From assembly GCA_021819125.1 (NCBI GenBank), contig JAKARW010000007.1:1-46075 (forward strand): a stretch of 46,075 nucleotides of DNA, given 5' to 3'. The translations under genes were made by a program, and so were the position numbers. The notes below the pieces were generated by a model that made no database searches, was not told the DNA's origin, and saw only the letters and a list, made by a program, of their open reading frames with translations. This DNA is from Pseudomonadota bacterium (GTDB lineage Bacteria > Pseudomonadota > Gammaproteobacteria > Acidiferrobacterales > Acidiferrobacteraceae). Shown one piece after another: positions 9,650-21,285 of this stretch (positions within the stretch are counted from its first letter, which is position 1; every line of letters starts with the position of its first letter).

Positions 9650-11011
9650 CTACTTAGGTAGCCCGCTCACTCCACCCGTGAGATTCGCCTTTTTCAACAA
9701 ACTCTCATACTGGTGCGACATCAGATGCGCCTGCACCTGTGCCATAAAATCCATGCTTACCACTACGATGATGAGCAACGACGTGCCCCCAAAGTAAAAC
9801 GGCACGTTCCACTTTATGATCAAAAACTCCGGCAACAGACACACAAGCGTGAGATAGATCCCCCCGGACAACGTCAACCGTGACATCACGTCATCAATAT
9901 AACGCCGCGTCTGCTCGCCGGGCCGGATCCCCGGAATGAACGCCCCGGACTTCTTCAAATTGTCCGCCGTATCCTTCGGGTCCATGATCATCGCGGTGTA
10001 AAAAAACGAGAAAAACATCACCGCAACCGTAAACACGATCAGATACACGGGCGCGCCCGGGGCCAGCGCCTCGGCCACCGTATGCAGCCAACCCATGCCC
10101 TTGGCCTGCCCGAACCAGTTCGCGGCCATCGTCGGGAACAAAATGATACTCGACGCGAAAATCGGCGGGATCACCCCCGCGGTATTGACCTTAAGCGGCA
10201 AATGCGTCGTCTGGCCTCCGAAGATCTTGCGCCCTTGCTGACGCTTGGCATAGGTCACCGTAACCCGCCGCTGGCCACGCTCGACGAACACCACAAAAGC
10301 CGTCACCGCCAACGCCACCAAAAACAGCAACAGCACGAACAATGGCTGAAAAGACCCGTTGCTGGCAAGCTCCAAAGTGCTGCCGACCGCCTGCGGCAGA
10401 CCCGCCACGATACCGGCAAAGATGATCATGGAGATACCGTTGCCAATGCCCCGCTCGGTAATCTGCTCGCCTAGCCACATCAGAAACATGGTACCCGCCA
10501 CCAGGGTGACCATCGTAAAAAGCTCAAAGCCGATCCCCGGGGTTATCACCACCGGCACGCCGCCTGCCGTCTGATGCTCGAGGGCGATCGAGATTCCAAG
10601 CCCCTGAAAGGCGGCAAGCGCTACCGTCCCATAGCGGGTATATTGGGTCAGCTTACGCCTGCCGGCCTCCCCGCCATCTTTACGCAACTCATCGAGCTTC
10701 GGAATCACCGGCGTCAGGATCTGGATGACGATCGACGCCGAAATGTACGGCATGATGCCGAGCGCAAACACCGACAAGCGCTGCAAGGCGCCGCCCGAAA
10801 ACATGTTAAACATACCGATGATGGATCCGCTCGTGCGCTGGAAAAGCGCTGCCAACGCCGCCCCGTTGATCCCCGGTACCGGTATGTGTGTCCCGACGCG
10901 AAACACGACCAGGGCGCCCAACAAGAAAAGCAGGCGCTGCTTTAGGTCACTCAAGCGCCCGAGCGTCCCAGGCGTCAGCGTCCCCTGACGTTTCGCGTCC
11001 CGTGCGGCCAT
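9650..11011 (-). CDS. secY: preprotein translocase channel subunit SecY
   Basis: SecY forms the protein-conducting channel of the inner membrane with SecE and SecG. The 453-residue product (E. coli 443) shows about ten hydrophobic segments and the plug-region sequence [20 protein letters not shown]. Cytoplasmic loops contain [18 protein letters not shown] and [12 protein letters not shown]. Its ATG overlaps the rplO stop as ATGA, so it is translationally coupled. The partner secE lies in the same window beside nusG. Confidence 0.98.
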   Translation of the reverse strand: MAARDAKRQGTLTPGTLGRLSDLKQRLLFLLGALVVFRVGTHIPVPGINGAALAALFQRTSGSIIGMFNMFSGGALQRLSVFALGIMPYISASIVIQILTPVIPKLDELRKDGGEAGRRKLTQYTRYGTVALAAFQGLGISIALEHQTAGGVPVVITPGIGFELFTMVTLVAGTMFLMWLGEQITERGIGNGISMIIFAGIVAGLPQAVGSTLELASNGSFQPLFVLLLFLVALAVTAFVVFVERGQRRVTVTYAKRQQGRKIFGGQTTHLPLKVNTAGVIPPIFASSIILFPTMAANWFGQAKGMGWLHTVAEALAPGAPVYLIVFTVAVMFFSFFYTAMIMDPKDTADNLKKSGAFIPGIRPGEQTRRYIDDVMSRLTLSGGIYLTLVCLLPEFLIIKWNVPFYFGGTSLLIIVVVSMDFMAQVQAHLMSHQYESLLKKANLTGGVSGLPK

Positions 11012-11439
11012 CAGTCCTCGACTCGGCCGCCCGCCGCTTCAATGGCGGCGCGTGCGCCCTTGGTCACGGCAATGCCTTTCAACACCAAAGCCTTATCGAT
11101 CGTGCCAGACAGGAAGACCCGCGCCCGGAGCACGGTGGCTGCCACGACGTTCGCGCCCTTCAGTCCCGCGAGATCCACACTCCCATCAAATCTGTTCAGC
11201 TCCCCCAGCCGCACCGCGCCCGTCTCGGCCGCCATCGGCGACCGAAAACCGAACTTCGGCAGGCGCCGCTGCAAGGGCATCTGTCCGCCTTCGAACCCTA
11301 CCTTATGGTAGCCGCCGGCGCGCGCCCGCTGACCCTTATGCCCACGGCCGCAGGTCTTGCCAAGACCAGAACCACCACCACGCCCGACACGTCGGGGCTC
11401 GGTCCGGTGCGGATCGGGCTTGATCGTATTTAAACGCAT
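11011..11439 (-). CDS. rplO: 50S ribosomal protein L15
   Basis: L15 is a late-assembly large-subunit protein. The ATG at 11439 ([10 protein letters not shown]) gives 142 residues (E. coli 144). It is chosen over an upstream in-frame start because AGGAGG lies 9 nt before it. The Gly-rich N-terminus [20 protein letters not shown] is diagnostic. Its start codon shares one base with the rpmD stop (TAATG) and its stop overlaps the secY start. Confidence 0.97.
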   Translation of the reverse strand: MRLNTIKPDPHRTEPRRVGRGGGSGLGKTCGRGHKGQRARAGGYHKVGFEGGQMPLQRRLPKFGFRSPMAAETGAVRLGELNRFDGSVDLAGLKGANVVAATVLRARVFLSGTIDKALVLKGIAVTKGARAAIEAAGGRVED

Positions 11440-11627
11440 TACGCGACCTCCTCGCACTTCACCATGTAGGCCACCTTGCGCAACATCCCGCGGGTTGCCG
11501 CACTGTCTTCGACCAGCACGCTATGATGCAGCCGCCGCAAACCCAGTCCCCGCACGCACGCCTGATGGCGCGCACCGGTCCCGAACATGCTGCGCACCAG
11601 GGTCACCTTCATCTGCTTCTTTGCCAT
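11439..11627 (-). CDS. rpmD: 50S ribosomal protein L30
   Basis: A 62-residue small large-subunit protein (E. coli 59). It contains [20 protein letters not shown] and the [20 protein letters not shown] core, ending in VKCEEVA. It lies between rpsE and rplO and overlaps the rplO start codon by one base. Confidence 0.95.
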   Translation of the reverse strand: MAKKQMKVTLVRSMFGTGARHQACVRGLGLRRLHHSVLVEDSAATRGMLRKVAYMVKCEEVA

Positions 11628-11635
11628 CGCCGCTC

Positions 11636-12151
11636 CTAGCCGCCCGTGATCTCTTCGACGGTCTTGCCACGCTTCGCGGCGATCTCCGCCGGATTGCTCA
11701 CATCGAGCAAGGCCTTCAAGGTCGCGCGTACTACGTTGATCGGGTTGGTGGAGCCCAGAGCCTTGGCTAAGACATTGCGCACCCCCACCACCTCGAACAA
11801 GGCGCGCATGGCGCCGCCTGCGATGATCCCGGTCCCCTCGGAGGCGGGTCTCATGACCACCCGAGACGCCCCATGATTGGCCGTGACCCCGTAATGCAAG
11901 GTGCCGTTCTTCAAATGCACACGCACCATGTTACGGCGCGCATCGTCCATCGCCTTCTGCACGGCCACCGGCACCTCACGGGCCTTGCCCTGGCCTATTC
12001 CCACCCGTCCGTCGCCATCACCGACCACCGTCAGTGCCGCAAAGCCGAACTGCCGGCCGCCCTTGACGACCTTGGCCACGCGATTGATGCTGATGAGCTT
12101 TTCTTGGAGGTTATCGCTGTAACCGTCCGACTCCGTTCCGCCTGCCGCCAC
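11636..12151 (-). CDS. rpsE: 30S ribosomal protein S5
   Basis: S5 lies at the mRNA entry channel and affects decoding accuracy. The 171-residue product (E. coli 167) has the double-stranded RNA-binding domain ([19 protein letters not shown]) and [20 protein letters not shown]. The spectinomycin-site loop follows VAKVVKGGR. It lies between rplR and rpmD. Confidence 0.97.
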   Translation of the reverse strand: MAAGGTESDGYSDNLQEKLISINRVAKVVKGGRQFGFAALTVVGDGDGRVGIGQGKAREVPVAVQKAMDDARRNMVRVHLKNGTLHYGVTANHGASRVVMRPASEGTGIIAGGAMRALFEVVGVRNVLAKALGSTNPINVVRATLKALLDVSNPAEIAAKRGKTVEEITGG

Positions 12152-12160
12152 AATGCCTCC

Positions 12161-12514
12161 TTAAAACTCCAGCCCGCCTTCACGCGCCGCATCCGCCAGG
12201 GCCTGTACGCGCCCGTGATAACGGAACCCGGACCGGTCGAACGCCACCTTGACCACTCCCGCCGCCTTCGCCTTCTCGGCGATTCGACGACCGACGAGCC
12301 GTGCCGCCTCGACGTTCCCGCCGGTCTTCAGGTCCCGGCGCACCTCTACCTCGACCGTCGACGCGCTGGCCAGCACTCGGCTATCCGGCCCTATGATCTG
12401 CGCATACATATGCCGGGGCGTACGATGCACGCACAACCGCTGCACGCCCAGCACCGCGATCCGCCTACGGCCCCGAAACGCGCGCCGCTTGCGTGTTGCC
12501 ACTTTGTCTTTCAT
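12161..12514 (-). CDS. rplR: 50S ribosomal protein L18
   Basis: L18 binds 5S rRNA in the central protuberance with L5 and L25. The 117-residue product equals the E. coli length. It shows the basic N-terminus ([18 protein letters not shown]), [16 protein letters not shown] and the end [21 protein letters not shown]. It sits between rplF and rpsE with 9-nt spacers. Confidence 0.97.
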   Translation of the reverse strand: MKDKVATRKRRAFRGRRRIAVLGVQRLCVHRTPRHMYAQIIGPDSRVLASASTVEVEVRRDLKTGGNVEAARLVGRRIAEKAKAAGVVKVAFDRSGFRYHGRVQALADAAREGGLEF

Positions 12515-12523
12515 AGGGTCGCC

Positions 12524-13057
12524 TTACTTCTTCTTCGCTTCTTTCTTCACCACCACCTCGTCGCTATAGCGCACACCCTTACCCTTGTAGGGCTCTGGCG
12601 GCCTATAGTTACGTACCTCGGCGGCAACCTGGCCCACGCGCTGCTTGTCGGCCCCCTTGATCACGATCTCCGTCTGGCTCGGGGTCTCTATGGTGATACC
12701 CGCCGGAATGTCATACACGACCGGGTGCGAAAACCCCAGCGTCAGGTTGAGCTTGCGTCCCTGGACCGCGGCGCGATAACCGACGCCCACGATCGACAGC
12801 CGGCGCTCGAACCCCTTGGTGACGCCCATCACCATATTCTGCATGAGCGCGCGGGTAGTGCCGGATAAGGCATTGGCCAAAGTCGAGTCATCGGCCGCCG
12901 TGACGCGCAGAACATTCCCATCCTGCTCCACACCCACGAGCTCGTGGACACGATGCGCCAATTCGCCTTTCGGTCCCTTGATCGTGATATCCGCGCCGTT
13001 GCGGCTCAATGCCACTCCCGACGGCAGACTCACTGGATTTTTCGCAACTCGCGACAT
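12524..13057 (-). CDS. rplF: 50S ribosomal protein L6
   Basis: L6 lies near the factor-binding site of the large subunit. The 177-residue product matches the E. coli length. It has two RRM-like halves, the segment [20 protein letters not shown] and the C-terminal motif [16 protein letters not shown], followed by a Lys-rich end. It is preceded by rpsH and followed by rplR. Confidence 0.98.
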   Translation of the reverse strand: MSRVAKNPVSLPSGVALSRNGADITIKGPKGELAHRVHELVGVEQDGNVLRVTAADDSTLANALSGTTRALMQNMVMGVTKGFERRLSIVGVGYRAAVQGRKLNLTLGFSHPVVYDIPAGITIETPSQTEIVIKGADKQRVGQVAAEVRNYRPPEPYKGKGVRYSDEVVVKKEAKKK

Positions 13058-13067
13058 GCCTCGCTCC

Positions 13068-13457
13068 TTAAACCACCACGCACACGATCTCGCCGCCGAG
13101 CCCAGCGCTCCGTGCCGCCCGATCCGTCATCATGCCCTTCGACGTCGACACTACGGCGATGCCTAAGCCCCCGTCGACCGTGGGCAGCGCATCATGCGAC
13201 CGGTAGACACGCCGTCCGCCGCGGCTCACGCGATCGATACGCGCAATGACCGGCCGACCGGCATAATACTTAAGCTCGATCTCAAGTTCCGGCTTGACCC
13301 CGTCGATGATCCGGAAGTCGTTTACATACCCTTCGTCTTTCAGGATCTTCGCCAATGCGCGCTTTGGCTTCGACATCATCATCCGCACGCTGACCTTCTC
13401 GGCGCGTTGCGCATTACGGATGCGCGTCAGCATATCTGCTATGGGATCATTCATCAT
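13068..13457 (-). CDS. rpsH: 30S ribosomal protein S8
   Basis: S8 organises the central domain of 16S rRNA and in E. coli represses the spc operon by binding its mRNA near rplE. The 129-residue product (E. coli 130) begins [19 protein letters not shown]. Either of the first two Met codons could start it. The end [21 protein letters not shown] is typical. The gene lies between rpsN and rplF. Confidence 0.97.
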   Translation of the reverse strand: MMNDPIADMLTRIRNAQRAEKVSVRMMMSKPKRALAKILKDEGYVNDFRIIDGVKPELEIELKYYAGRPVIARIDRVSRGGRRVYRSHDALPTVDGGLGIAVVSTSKGMMTDRAARSAGLGGEIVCVVV

Positions 13458-13467
13458 GGCCTTATAC

Positions 13468-13773
13468 CTACCAGCTCGCCTTCACCACGCCAGGAATCTC
13501 CCCGCGCATCATCATCTCGCGCAACTTATTGCGCCCGAGCCCAAACTTCCGATAATACCCTCGCGAGCGCCCGGTCATGTAACAGCGGTTGCGCACGCGC
13601 ACCGGACAGGCGTTTCTGGGCTGCTTTGCAAGCGCCGCGAGCGCCTGCTGGCGCTCTTCTTCCGATAGCCGCATATTCACCGACGCCGCCTTCAGTTCGG
13701 CGCGCCGCTGGGCATACTTCGCGACCACAGCCATGCGCTGACGGTTCCGCAATATCTTCGACTTCTTCGCCAT
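13468..13773 (-). CDS. rpsN: 30S ribosomal protein S14, long zinc-free form
   Basis: S14 is a small-subunit head protein. The 101-residue product equals the E. coli long form. It has the conserved C-terminal half [20 protein letters not shown] and [13 protein letters not shown]. It lacks the two CxxC pairs of the short zinc form, in contrast to S4 and L36 of the same gene run, which are zinc types. Confidence 0.97.
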   Translation of the reverse strand: MAKKSKILRNRQRMAVVAKYAQRRAELKAASVNMRLSEEERQQALAALAKQPRNACPVRVRNRCYMTGRSRGYYRKFGLGRNKLREMMMRGEIPGVVKASW

Positions 13774-13782
13774 GTCCGCCCC

Positions 13783-14325
13783 TTAAACGCGAATCGGCAA
13801 CCGGAAGGCCGTCAACAGGGCTCGCGCCTCGTCATCGGTCTTGGCCGTTGTCGTTATAGTAATATCCATCCCCCGGATCGCGTCGATCTTGTCGTATTCG
13901 ATTTCGGGAAAGATGATCTGTTCTTTGATCCCAAGCGAGTAATTGCCCTGGCCGTCAAACGATCGCCCCGGTAGACCCCGAAAGTCGCGCACGCGTGGCA
14001 ACGCCACGCTGATCAGACGATCCATGAACTCGTACATGCGCGTGCGTCGCAGCGTCACCTTGCAGCCGATCGGCCAATCCTCGCGCACCTTGAACGCCGC
14101 CACCGATTTACGCGCCCGCGTAATGATCGGCTTTTGCCCGCCGATGGCCTGCATATCCGCCACCGCGTTCTCGATGATCTTCTTGTCCGCCAGCGCCTCG
14201 CCCACGCCCATATTGAGCGTTACTTTCACCACTCTTGGCACCTGCATCGGATTTTTATATCCAAAGCGCGCCATGAGCTCTGGCCGAATCGTCTTTTCGT
14301 ACAGCTCCTGAAGCCTGCTCGTCAT
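13783..14325 (-). CDS. rplE: 50S ribosomal protein L5
   Basis: L5 binds 5S rRNA and contacts P-site tRNA across bridge B1b. The 180-residue product (E. coli 179) contains [40 protein letters not shown] and the conserved [20 protein letters not shown]. It ends [18 protein letters not shown]. It follows rplX by 9 nt. Confidence 0.98.
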   Translation of the reverse strand: MTSRLQELYEKTIRPELMARFGYKNPMQVPRVVKVTLNMGVGEALADKKIIENAVADMQAIGGQKPIITRARKSVAAFKVREDWPIGCKVTLRRTRMYEFMDRLISVALPRVRDFRGLPGRSFDGQGNYSLGIKEQIIFPEIEYDKIDAIRGMDITITTTAKTDDEARALLTAFRLPIRV

Positions 14326-14334
14326 CGCCTTCCC

Positions 14335-14652
14335 CTACGCATCCACGACTTCGCCGCTGCGCTTGAAGACGCGCACCTTGCGACCGTCATCCAAGGTCCG
14401 AAACCCGACGCGCTCGCCCTTGCCGGTCACCTTGTTGAACAAAGCCACATTCGCCCCCGACACCGGCGCCTCGCGCTCGACGATGCCGCCGGTCACGTTC
14501 TTGTTGGGGTTCGGGCGCACATGCCGCTTGACCCGATTCACGTTTTCCACCAACACCCGCCCGTCGGCATAGACCCTAAGGACATTACCGCGCTTGCCTT
14601 TGTCCTTACCGACACGCACCACCACTTCATCGCCTTTCCGGATCTTCTGCAT
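14335..14652 (-). CDS. rplX: 50S ribosomal protein L24
   Basis: L24 is an assembly initiator of the large subunit. The 105-residue product (E. coli 104) has the KOW motif near its N-terminus ([20 protein letters not shown]) followed by [20 protein letters not shown]. It lies between rplN and rplE. Confidence 0.97.
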   Translation of the reverse strand: MQKIRKGDEVVVRVGKDKGKRGNVLRVYADGRVLVENVNRVKRHVRPNPNKNVTGGIVEREAPVSGANVALFNKVTGKGERVGFRTLDDGRKVRVFKRSGEVVDA

Positions 14653-14659
14653 GGCGCAC

Positions 14660-15028
14660 CTATATCACTTCGGGGGCGAGCGATATGATCTTCATGAACT
14701 GCTCGCTGCGCAGTTCGCGGGTCACGGGCCCGAAGATGCGGGTGCCGACCGGCTGATGCTGGGGATTCAAAAGCACCGCCGCATTGCTGTCAAACCGCAC
14801 CACCGAACCATCGGCCCGCCGTACGCCCACCTTGGTGCGTACGATCACGGCGTCGTACACGTCGCCCTTCTTTACGCGCCCGCGCGGCACCGCTTCCTTT
14901 ATGCTGATCTTGATGATGTCGCCAATGCCCGCATACCGGCGCTTCGAGCCACCGAGGACCTTTATGCACTGCACCTTCTTGGCGCCACTATTGTCCGCGA
15001 CGGACAGCACGCTCTGCATCTGAATCAT
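14660..15028 (-). CDS. rplN: 50S ribosomal protein L14
   Basis: L14 forms part of intersubunit bridge B5/B8. The 122-residue product (E. coli 123) begins [20 protein letters not shown] and carries [20 protein letters not shown] and [10 protein letters not shown]. In E. coli rplN is the first gene of the spc operon. Here a 71-nt gap separates it from rpsQ and contains a promoter candidate, so the same division may hold. Confidence 0.98.
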   Translation of the reverse strand: MIQMQSVLSVADNSGAKKVQCIKVLGGSKRRYAGIGDIIKISIKEAVPRGRVKKGDVYDAVIVRTKVGVRRADGSVVRFDSNAAVLLNPQHQPVGTRIFGPVTRELRSEQFMKIISLAPEVI

Positions 15029-15066
15029 GGTGTTCCTTCCGTTAGGCGCGCACTGCGTAGCCCGCC

Positions 15067-15094
15067 ATCATAACATCGATTTACCCGGCCCCAA
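15067..15094 (-). promoter_or_regulatory. candidate spc promoter between rpsQ and rplN
   Basis: In the only sizeable gap of the S10-spc junction, TTGGGG (15094-15089) and TATGAT (15072-15067) stand 16 nt apart on the minus strand, about 40 nt before the rplN ATG. The -10 matches at 5 of 6 positions. The position coincides with the known spc promoter of E. coli. Confidence 0.45.
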
Positions 15095-15099
15095 AGACC

Positions 15100-15372
15100 C
15101 TATACAACAGCAGGCCGGTCAAGGACCCGGACAAGCCGCCAGGTCTTGGTCTTCGATAGCGGCCTGCACTGCTCAACCAGCACCAAGTCGCCCTCACGGC
15201 CCTCATTATTCTCATCATGCGCATGCAGCTTGGTACTCCGGCGCACAAACTTCCCATACACCGGATGCGGCGTCCGGCGCTCGATGAGCACGGTGATCGT
15301 CTTGTCCATCTTGCTGCTCGTCACCCGGCCGGTCGCCGTACGGGCACGCTTTTCCAACGTCGTTTCCGTCAT
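15100..15372 (-). CDS. rpsQ: 30S ribosomal protein S17
   Basis: S17 is an early-binding small-subunit OB-fold protein. The 90-residue product (E. coli 84) shows [20 protein letters not shown], the core [19 protein letters not shown] and [17 protein letters not shown]. It starts 3 nt after rpmC and is the last gene before the spc gap. Confidence 0.97.
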   Translation of the reverse strand: MTETTLEKRARTATGRVTSSKMDKTITVLIERRTPHPVYGKFVRRSTKLHAHDENNEGREGDLVLVEQCRPLSKTKTWRLVRVLDRPAVV

Positions 15373-15375
15373 GGC

Positions 15376-15567
15376 CTATCGGCTCCCCGCCTGCTGCATA
15401 ACCGTCAATATCCGCGCGATGTCCCGCCGCACCTTCCCGATCTCGCTTACGTCGCGGATCTGTCCCGTGGCGCCCTGCATGCGCAACGTAAACTGTTTTT
15501 CCCGCAGCGCCTCGAGCTCTTTACGCTGCTCCTCGATCGACGCCGCCCGTATCTCTTTCAGGTCCAT
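15376..15567 (-). CDS. rpmC: 50S ribosomal protein L29
   Basis: A 63-residue helical hairpin protein at the tunnel exit, the same length as in E. coli. It begins MDLKEIRAASIEEQRKELEA and has the typical segment LRMQGATGQIRDVSEIGKVR. It lies between rplP and rpsQ. Confidence 0.96.
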   Translation of the reverse strand: MDLKEIRAASIEEQRKELEALREKQFTLRMQGATGQIRDVSEIGKVRRDIARILTVMQQAGSR

Positions 15568-15579
15568 AACCGCCTCTCT

Positions 15580-15993
15580 TTAGGCCACTTGCCGCGCCAC
15601 GAACGCGGTCTGCACCGGCAACTTCGCGGCCGCCAAGCGAAACGCATCCCGCGCCACGGCCTCGCTTACCCCTTCCATCTCATAAAGCACCTTGCCGGGC
15701 TGAATCAGTGCCACCCAGTACTCCGGGTTGCCCTTACCCTTGCCCATGCGCACCTCGAGTGGCTTTTTCGAAATCGGTTTATCCGGAAACACGCGAATCC
15801 ACACACGGCCGCCGCGCTTGATGGATCGCGTAAGCGCCCGCCGCGCGGCCTCGATCTGCCGCGACGTGAGCCGCCCGCGCCCCAAGGCCTTCAATCCGAA
15901 CTCCCCAAAACTCACCTTGTTCCCGCGCGATGCGAGCCCGCGGTTGCGGCCCTTGTGTTGCTTACGAAACTTCGTTCTCTTTGGCTGCAGCAT
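15580..15993 (-). CDS. rplP: 50S ribosomal protein L16
   Basis: L16 organises the A-site region of the large subunit. The 137-residue product (E. coli 136) begins [19 protein letters not shown] and has the conserved [19 protein letters not shown] loop, including the Arg position hydroxylated in E. coli. It follows rpsC by 13 nt. Confidence 0.98.
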   Translation of the reverse strand: MLQPKRTKFRKQHKGRNRGLASRGNKVSFGEFGLKALGRGRLTSRQIEAARRALTRSIKRGGRVWIRVFPDKPISKKPLEVRMGKGKGNPEYWVALIQPGKVLYEMEGVSEAVARDAFRLAAAKLPVQTAFVARQVA

Positions 15994-16006
15994 GCGCTCA
16001 CCGGAA

Positions 16007-16684
16007 TCAGGCCGTAGCCTTCTTCCCCTCCGTCTCCGCGTCCGCGGGGTTCATCTGCCCGTAGATCTCACCCTTGAAGATCCACACCTTGATGCCGATC
16101 ACGCCATACGTCGTATGCGCCTCGGCGACCCCATAGTCGATATCGGCACGCAGCGTATGCAAAGGCACGCGCCCCTCGCGATACCATTCCGTGCGCGCAA
16201 TCTCGGCACCGTTCAAGCGCCCCGCGCACATGATCTTCACGCCCAACGCCCCAAGCCGCATGGCATTGGTCACCGACCGCTTCATGGCACGGCGGAACAT
16301 GATGCGCTTTTCCAGCTGCTGCGCGATATTTTCCGCAACCAAGGCCGCATCGAGTTCGGGTTTACGAATCTCTTCGACGTTTAGCTGCACCGGCACGCCC
16401 GCAAGCTTCGCAAGCTCCTGGCGCATCCGCTCGATGTCCTCGCCCTTCTTGCCGATCACGATCCCCGGCCGCGCCGTGCGAATGGTGATCGTGACACTCT
16501 GCGCCGGGCGCTGAATGATAATCGAACTCACGGCGGCGTGCGAAAGCTTGGCCTTCAGCCACGCCCGCAGCTCCACATCCGCGCGGATATTGGCGGCGTA
16601 CGCCCCACGGTGCGCATACCACTTCGCCGTCCAATCCTTGACGATCCCAAGCCGCATGCCGATCGGATTGATCTTTTGACCCAT
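16007..16684 (-). CDS. rpsC: 30S ribosomal protein S3
   Basis: S3 forms part of the mRNA entry tunnel and helicase centre. The ATG at 16684 ([30 protein letters not shown] upstream) gives 225 residues, a little shorter than E. coli (233). The KH domain is visible with its GKKG loop ([19 protein letters not shown]). The C-terminal domain ends with [11 protein letters not shown] and a short Lys-rich tail. The gene starts one nt after the rplV stop. Confidence 0.97.
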   Translation of the reverse strand: MGQKINPIGMRLGIVKDWTAKWYAHRGAYAANIRADVELRAWLKAKLSHAAVSSIIIQRPAQSVTITIRTARPGIVIGKKGEDIERMRQELAKLAGVPVQLNVEEIRKPELDAALVAENIAQQLEKRIMFRRAMKRSVTNAMRLGALGVKIMCAGRLNGAEIARTEWYREGRVPLHTLRADIDYGVAEAHTTYGVIGIKVWIFKGEIYGQMNPADAETEGKKATA

Positions 16685-16685
16685 C

Positions 16686-17027
16686 TCAGTTCCCCCCGCT
16701 CGCTGCGACCGTGACACTGATGTGGCTCGTGCGCTTTAAAATCCGCGCTCCGCGACCCTTCGCCCGGGCCTGAAACCGCTTCAAGGACGATGCCCCGTCA
16801 ATCTGGATCTCCGAGATCTTAAGCTCGTCTACGTCCGCACCCTCGTTGTTCTCGGCATTGGCAATCGCCGACTCCAACACCTTTTTTAGGATGCGCGCCG
16901 CCTTCTTTGGACTAAACGCCAGCACCTCGAGCGCCCGCCCCACCGGCAGGCCGCGCACCAGATCCGCCACTAATCGCCCTTTCTGCGGCGACACATGAAC
17001 GTTCTTCAAAACTGCCTTGGTCGCCAT
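16686..17027 (-). CDS. rplV: 50S ribosomal protein L22
   Basis: L22 lines the constriction of the peptide exit tunnel. The 113-residue product (E. coli 110) shows [20 protein letters not shown] and the tunnel-hairpin region [20 protein letters not shown]. It lies 2 nt from rpsS and 1 nt from rpsC. Confidence 0.98.
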   Translation of the reverse strand: MATKAVLKNVHVSPQKGRLVADLVRGLPVGRALEVLAFSPKKAARILKKVLESAIANAENNEGADVDELKISEIQIDGASSLKRFQARAKGRGARILKRTSHISVTVAASGGN

Positions 17028-17029
17028 GA

Positions 17030-17308
17030 TTAGCCTCCGGATGCCTTCTTGTCCGCGGTATGACCCTTAAAGGTACGCGTTGCCGCAAACTCGCCAAGCT
17101 TATGTCCGACCATGTTGTCTGAGATCAGCACGGGAACGTGCTGGCGCCCGTTATGCACAGCGATCGTCAGCCCAATGAAGTCCGGCATGATGGTCGAGCG
17201 ACGCGACCATGTCTTGATCGGTTTCTTGTTCCCGGTCCTCTGCGCCTCACCGACTTTCCTGGCAAGATGGTCGTCTAGGAACGGTCCCTTCTTAATCGAA
17301 CGTGGCAC
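17030..17308 (-). CDS. rpsS: 30S ribosomal protein S19
   Basis: S19 is a small-subunit head protein that forms a complex with S13. The 92-residue product equals E. coli. It begins [20 protein letters not shown] and contains [20 protein letters not shown] and [12 protein letters not shown]. It lies between rplB and rplV. Confidence 0.98.
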   Translation of the reverse strand: MPRSIKKGPFLDDHLARKVGEAQRTGNKKPIKTWSRRSTIMPDFIGLTIAVHNGRQHVPVLISDNMVGHKLGEFAATRTFKGHTADKKASGG

Positions 17309-17330
17309 GGTGCGCCCTCACACTTTTCAG

Positions 17331-18158
17331 TTACTTCTGGTACCGACGACGCACGATCATGCCGTCGGTCCGCTTGTTGATTCGTGTCCTATAACCCTTG
17401 GTCGGCGTGCCCCACGGACTCACCGGATGACGTCCACCGGACGTCCGTCCCTCGCCGCCACCATGCGGGTGGTCGACCGGATTCATGGCAACCCCGCGGA
17501 CCGTTGGCCGAATACCGCGCCAACGCGACGCCCCGGCCTTGCCGAGCTTACGCAAGGAATGCTCGCCGTTACCGACCTCGCCGATCGTCGCCCGGCACTC
17601 CACATGCACCTTGCGCACTTCGCCGGACCGCAGCCGAAGCTGCGCGTAATCCCCCTCGCGCGCCACATACTGCAATGACGCCCCCGCCGACCGCCCGATC
17701 TGTGCCCCGCGGCCCACTTTAAGTTCCACGCAATGCACGGTTGTGCCCACAGGAATGCTGCGCAACGGCAAGCAGTTCCCCGCGCGTATCGGCGCATCGC
17801 TGCCCGATAAGATCTCCTGACCGACCTCAAGCCCCTTGGCGGCGATGACGTAACGCCGTTCGCCGTCGGCATACAACATAAGGGCGATATGCGCGCTCCG
17901 GTTCGGGTCGTATTCCAGGCGCTCAACGCGCGCGGCGATCCCGTCCTTATCGCGCCGGAAATCGATCACGCGGTAATGGCGTTTGTGGGCGCCACCGCGG
18001 TGGCGCACGGACACCCGCCCGTTATTGTTGCGCCCATCGATCTTCGCCTTCTTTTCCACGAGACCGGCAAACGGCGCGCCCTTATGCAGGCCCGGATGAA
18101 CTACCTTGACGAGACCGCGGCGTCCCGCCGACGTGGGTCTTACCTTGACGACTGGCAT
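17331..18158 (-). CDS. rplB: 50S ribosomal protein L2
   Basis: L2 is needed for subunit association and peptidyl transferase activity. The 275-residue product (E. coli 273) contains [20 protein letters not shown] and the C-terminal motif [20 protein letters not shown] with the conserved catalytic-centre His. The gene begins 8 nt after the rplW stop. Confidence 0.98.
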   Translation of the reverse strand: MPVVKVRPTSAGRRGLVKVVHPGLHKGAPFAGLVEKKAKIDGRNNNGRVSVRHRGGAHKRHYRVIDFRRDKDGIAARVERLEYDPNRSAHIALMLYADGERRYVIAAKGLEVGQEILSGSDAPIRAGNCLPLRSIPVGTTVHCVELKVGRGAQIGRSAGASLQYVAREGDYAQLRLRSGEVRKVHVECRATIGEVGNGEHSLRKLGKAGASRWRGIRPTVRGVAMNPVDHPHGGGEGRTSGGRHPVSPWGTPTKGYRTRINKRTDGMIVRRRYQK

Positions 18159-18166
18159 GCTTCCCC

Positions 18167-18457
18167 CTATTGCCCTGCCCCGAACTGAATATCAAAACCG
18201 GGTTTCAAAGCCACATAGGCCTTCTTCACGTCCGATCGCCGCCCGGGGTTCTTGCCCCCCTTGGCCTTACCCTTCAAGACCGTCACGCGCACATCGGCCA
18301 CTTCCACTTTAAAAAACTTCTCAACAGCCGCCTTCACCGACGCCTTAGTGGCATCCTTGCGCACGCGAAACACGAACTGCCGGTGTTTTTCCGCAATCCG
18401 CGTCGCCTTCTCGGAGACGTGAGGCGCCAGCAAAACTCCATAAATATCGGCCGTCAT
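18167..18457 (-). CDS. rplW: 50S ribosomal protein L23
   Basis: L23 sits at the tunnel exit and docks trigger factor and SRP. The 96-residue product (E. coli 100) shows [40 protein letters not shown] and the [20 protein letters not shown] extension. Its start overlaps the rplD stop by 4 nt (ATGA). Confidence 0.97.
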   Translation of the reverse strand: MTADIYGVLLAPHVSEKATRIAEKHRQFVFRVRKDATKASVKAAVEKFFKVEVADVRVTVLKGKAKGGKNPGRRSDVKKAYVALKPGFDIQFGAGQ

Positions 18458-19077
18458 GCCAACAACTCCTCGATCTTCCTCATGGCCCCGACGGTCATGA
18501 GCACCTTATCGTGCGCGATCAACGACACCGGATCGACGTGGTCGCTCGGCCGCACCGTCACCCGGTACAGGTTGCGTGCCGCCCGCGCCAAGCTGTCGTC
18601 GGCCATCTCGGCTACGATCAGCACATCCGGCGAACGCCCGCCGATACCAAACGCCGCGAGCCGCGCCAATAATTCCTTGGTCTTCGGTCCGGTCTGCATC
18701 TCGTCTACGGTTATCAACCGGTCCTGACGAATCAATTCCGACAATATCGAGCGCAGCGCCGCGCGCCGCATCTTCTTGTTGACCTTCTGGCTGAAATCCT
18801 GGGTCGCCGCCGGAAAGGTCTTGCCGCCGCCCCGCCATATCGGACTGCGGATATTGCCCGCCCGCGCCCGCCCGCCGCCTTTTTGCGCCCAGGGCTTGCG
18901 CGTGCTGCCGCTTACCGCCGCCCGGTTCTTTTGCGCGCGGGTCCCCGCGCGACCACCGGCCTGGTAAGCGACCACGATCTGATGCACGAGATGCTCTTTG
19001 AAAGGCACCCCGAAGGCATCGTCCGAGATCTCCATTTCCCCCGTCCCGCCGGAGGCCTTCACCACCGTCATCTTCAT
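18454..19077 (-). CDS. rplD: 50S ribosomal protein L4
   Basis: L4 is a tunnel-wall protein and, in E. coli, the regulator of the S10 operon through its leader. The 207-residue product (E. coli 201) has the tunnel loop sequence [20 protein letters not shown]. It overlaps rplC and rplW by 4 nt on each side. There is no room for a separate S10 leader upstream of rpsJ here (5 nt to tufA), so E. coli-style L4 attenuation is not supported in this window. Confidence 0.97.
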   Translation of the reverse strand: MKMTVVKASGGTGEMEISDDAFGVPFKEHLVHQIVVAYQAGGRAGTRAQKNRAAVSGSTRKPWAQKGGGRARAGNIRSPIWRGGGKTFPAATQDFSQKVNKKMRRAALRSILSELIRQDRLITVDEMQTGPKTKELLARLAAFGIGGRSPDVLIVAEMADDSLARAARNLYRVTVRPSDHVDPVSLIAHDKVLMTVGAMRKIEELLA

Positions 19078-19736
19078 GATTGCTTGGCCTCCGCCTTCAC
19101 TGCCTTGACGGCCGGCCGCACCACGACATCCGAGCCCGCCGATCCGGGAACCGCGCCCCGGATCAAAAGAAGGTTGCGCTCCGCATCCACCCGCACCACA
19201 ACCAGATTTTGCTGCGTGCGCGTCTTCGCCCCCAGGTGGCCGGCCATCTTCTTGCCCGGAAATACACGCCCCGGGGTCTGGCGCTGGCCAATCGATCCAG
19301 GCGCCCGATGCGACAGCGAGTTACCATGCGACGCGCGACCGCCCCCGAAATGATGGCGCTTGATGACCCCGGCAAAGCCCTTGCCGATGGTCGTGCCCTG
19401 CACGTCGACCTTCTGGCCTTCCGTGAAAATGTCGACGCGCACCTCCGCGCCGACCTCCAGACCCTGCCCTTCATCCGCCGCCAGACGAAACTCCCACAGA
19501 CTGGCTGCAGGCTCGATCTTCGCCTTGGCAAAATGCCCGGCCTGAGCCTTGGTGACCCGCAGCGGCCGCCGCGTCCCCGCGGCTATCTGCACCGCCCGAT
19601 AGCCGTCGGTCGTCACATCCTTGATCTGCGCGACGTGATTGCGCTCGACGGCAACGACCGTCACTGGCGCAACGGTGCCATCGGCCGCAAATACGCGGCT
19701 CATGCCAATCTTCTTACCCACTATTCCGAGTGCCAT
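19074..19736 (-). CDS. rplC: 50S ribosomal protein L3
   Basis: L3 is an assembly-initiating protein whose extension reaches the peptidyl transferase centre. The 220-residue product (E. coli 209) begins [20 protein letters not shown]. It has the central extension [20 protein letters not shown], which includes the Gln methylated in E. coli, followed by [14 protein letters not shown]. It starts 8 nt after rpsJ. Confidence 0.98.
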   Translation of the reverse strand: MALGIVGKKIGMSRVFAADGTVAPVTVVAVERNHVAQIKDVTTDGYRAVQIAAGTRRPLRVTKAQAGHFAKAKIEPAASLWEFRLAADEGQGLEVGAEVRVDIFTEGQKVDVQGTTIGKGFAGVIKRHHFGGGRASHGNSLSHRAPGSIGQRQTPGRVFPGKKMAGHLGAKTRTQQNLVVVRVDAERNLLLIRGAVPGSAGSDVVVRPAVKAVKAEAKQS

Positions 19737-19744
19737 GACCGCTC

Positions 19745-20056
19745 CTAACTCACTTTGATCTCGACGTCCACACCGGCCGCGAGATTGAGCTTAAGAAGCG
19801 CATCCACCGTCTTCTCCGTAGGCTCGATAATGTCCATGATCCGCTTGTGCGTGCGAATCTCGAACTGATCCCGCGAGCTCTTATCCACGTGCGGTGAACG
19901 CAACAGGGTGTAACGCTCGATCTTGGTCGGTAGCGGAATCGGACCCTTGACAATGGCGCCGGTCCGTTTCGCGGTATCGACAATTTCCGAAGCCGAGCGA
20001 TCGATAAGCCTGTGATCGAAGGCCTTGAGACGAATTCTGATCTTTTGGTTAGCCAT
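19745..20056 (-). CDS. rpsJ: 30S ribosomal protein S10 (NusE)
   Basis: S10 is a small-subunit head protein and, as NusE, a partner of NusB and NusG in antitermination and transcription-translation coupling. The 103-residue product equals E. coli and begins [19 protein letters not shown], with the loop [20 protein letters not shown]. It starts 5 nt after the tufA stop, so the S10 genes are read through from the str genes. Confidence 0.98.
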   Translation of the reverse strand: MANQKIRIRLKAFDHRLIDRSASEIVDTAKRTGAIVKGPIPLPTKIERYTLLRSPHVDKSSRDQFEIRTHKRIMDIIEPTEKTVDALLKLNLAAGVDVEIKVS

Positions 20057-20061
20057 GGCCC

Positions 20062-21264
<1,203 letters not shown>

Positions 21265-21285
21265 GTAGGCTGAATCGTTTTTATC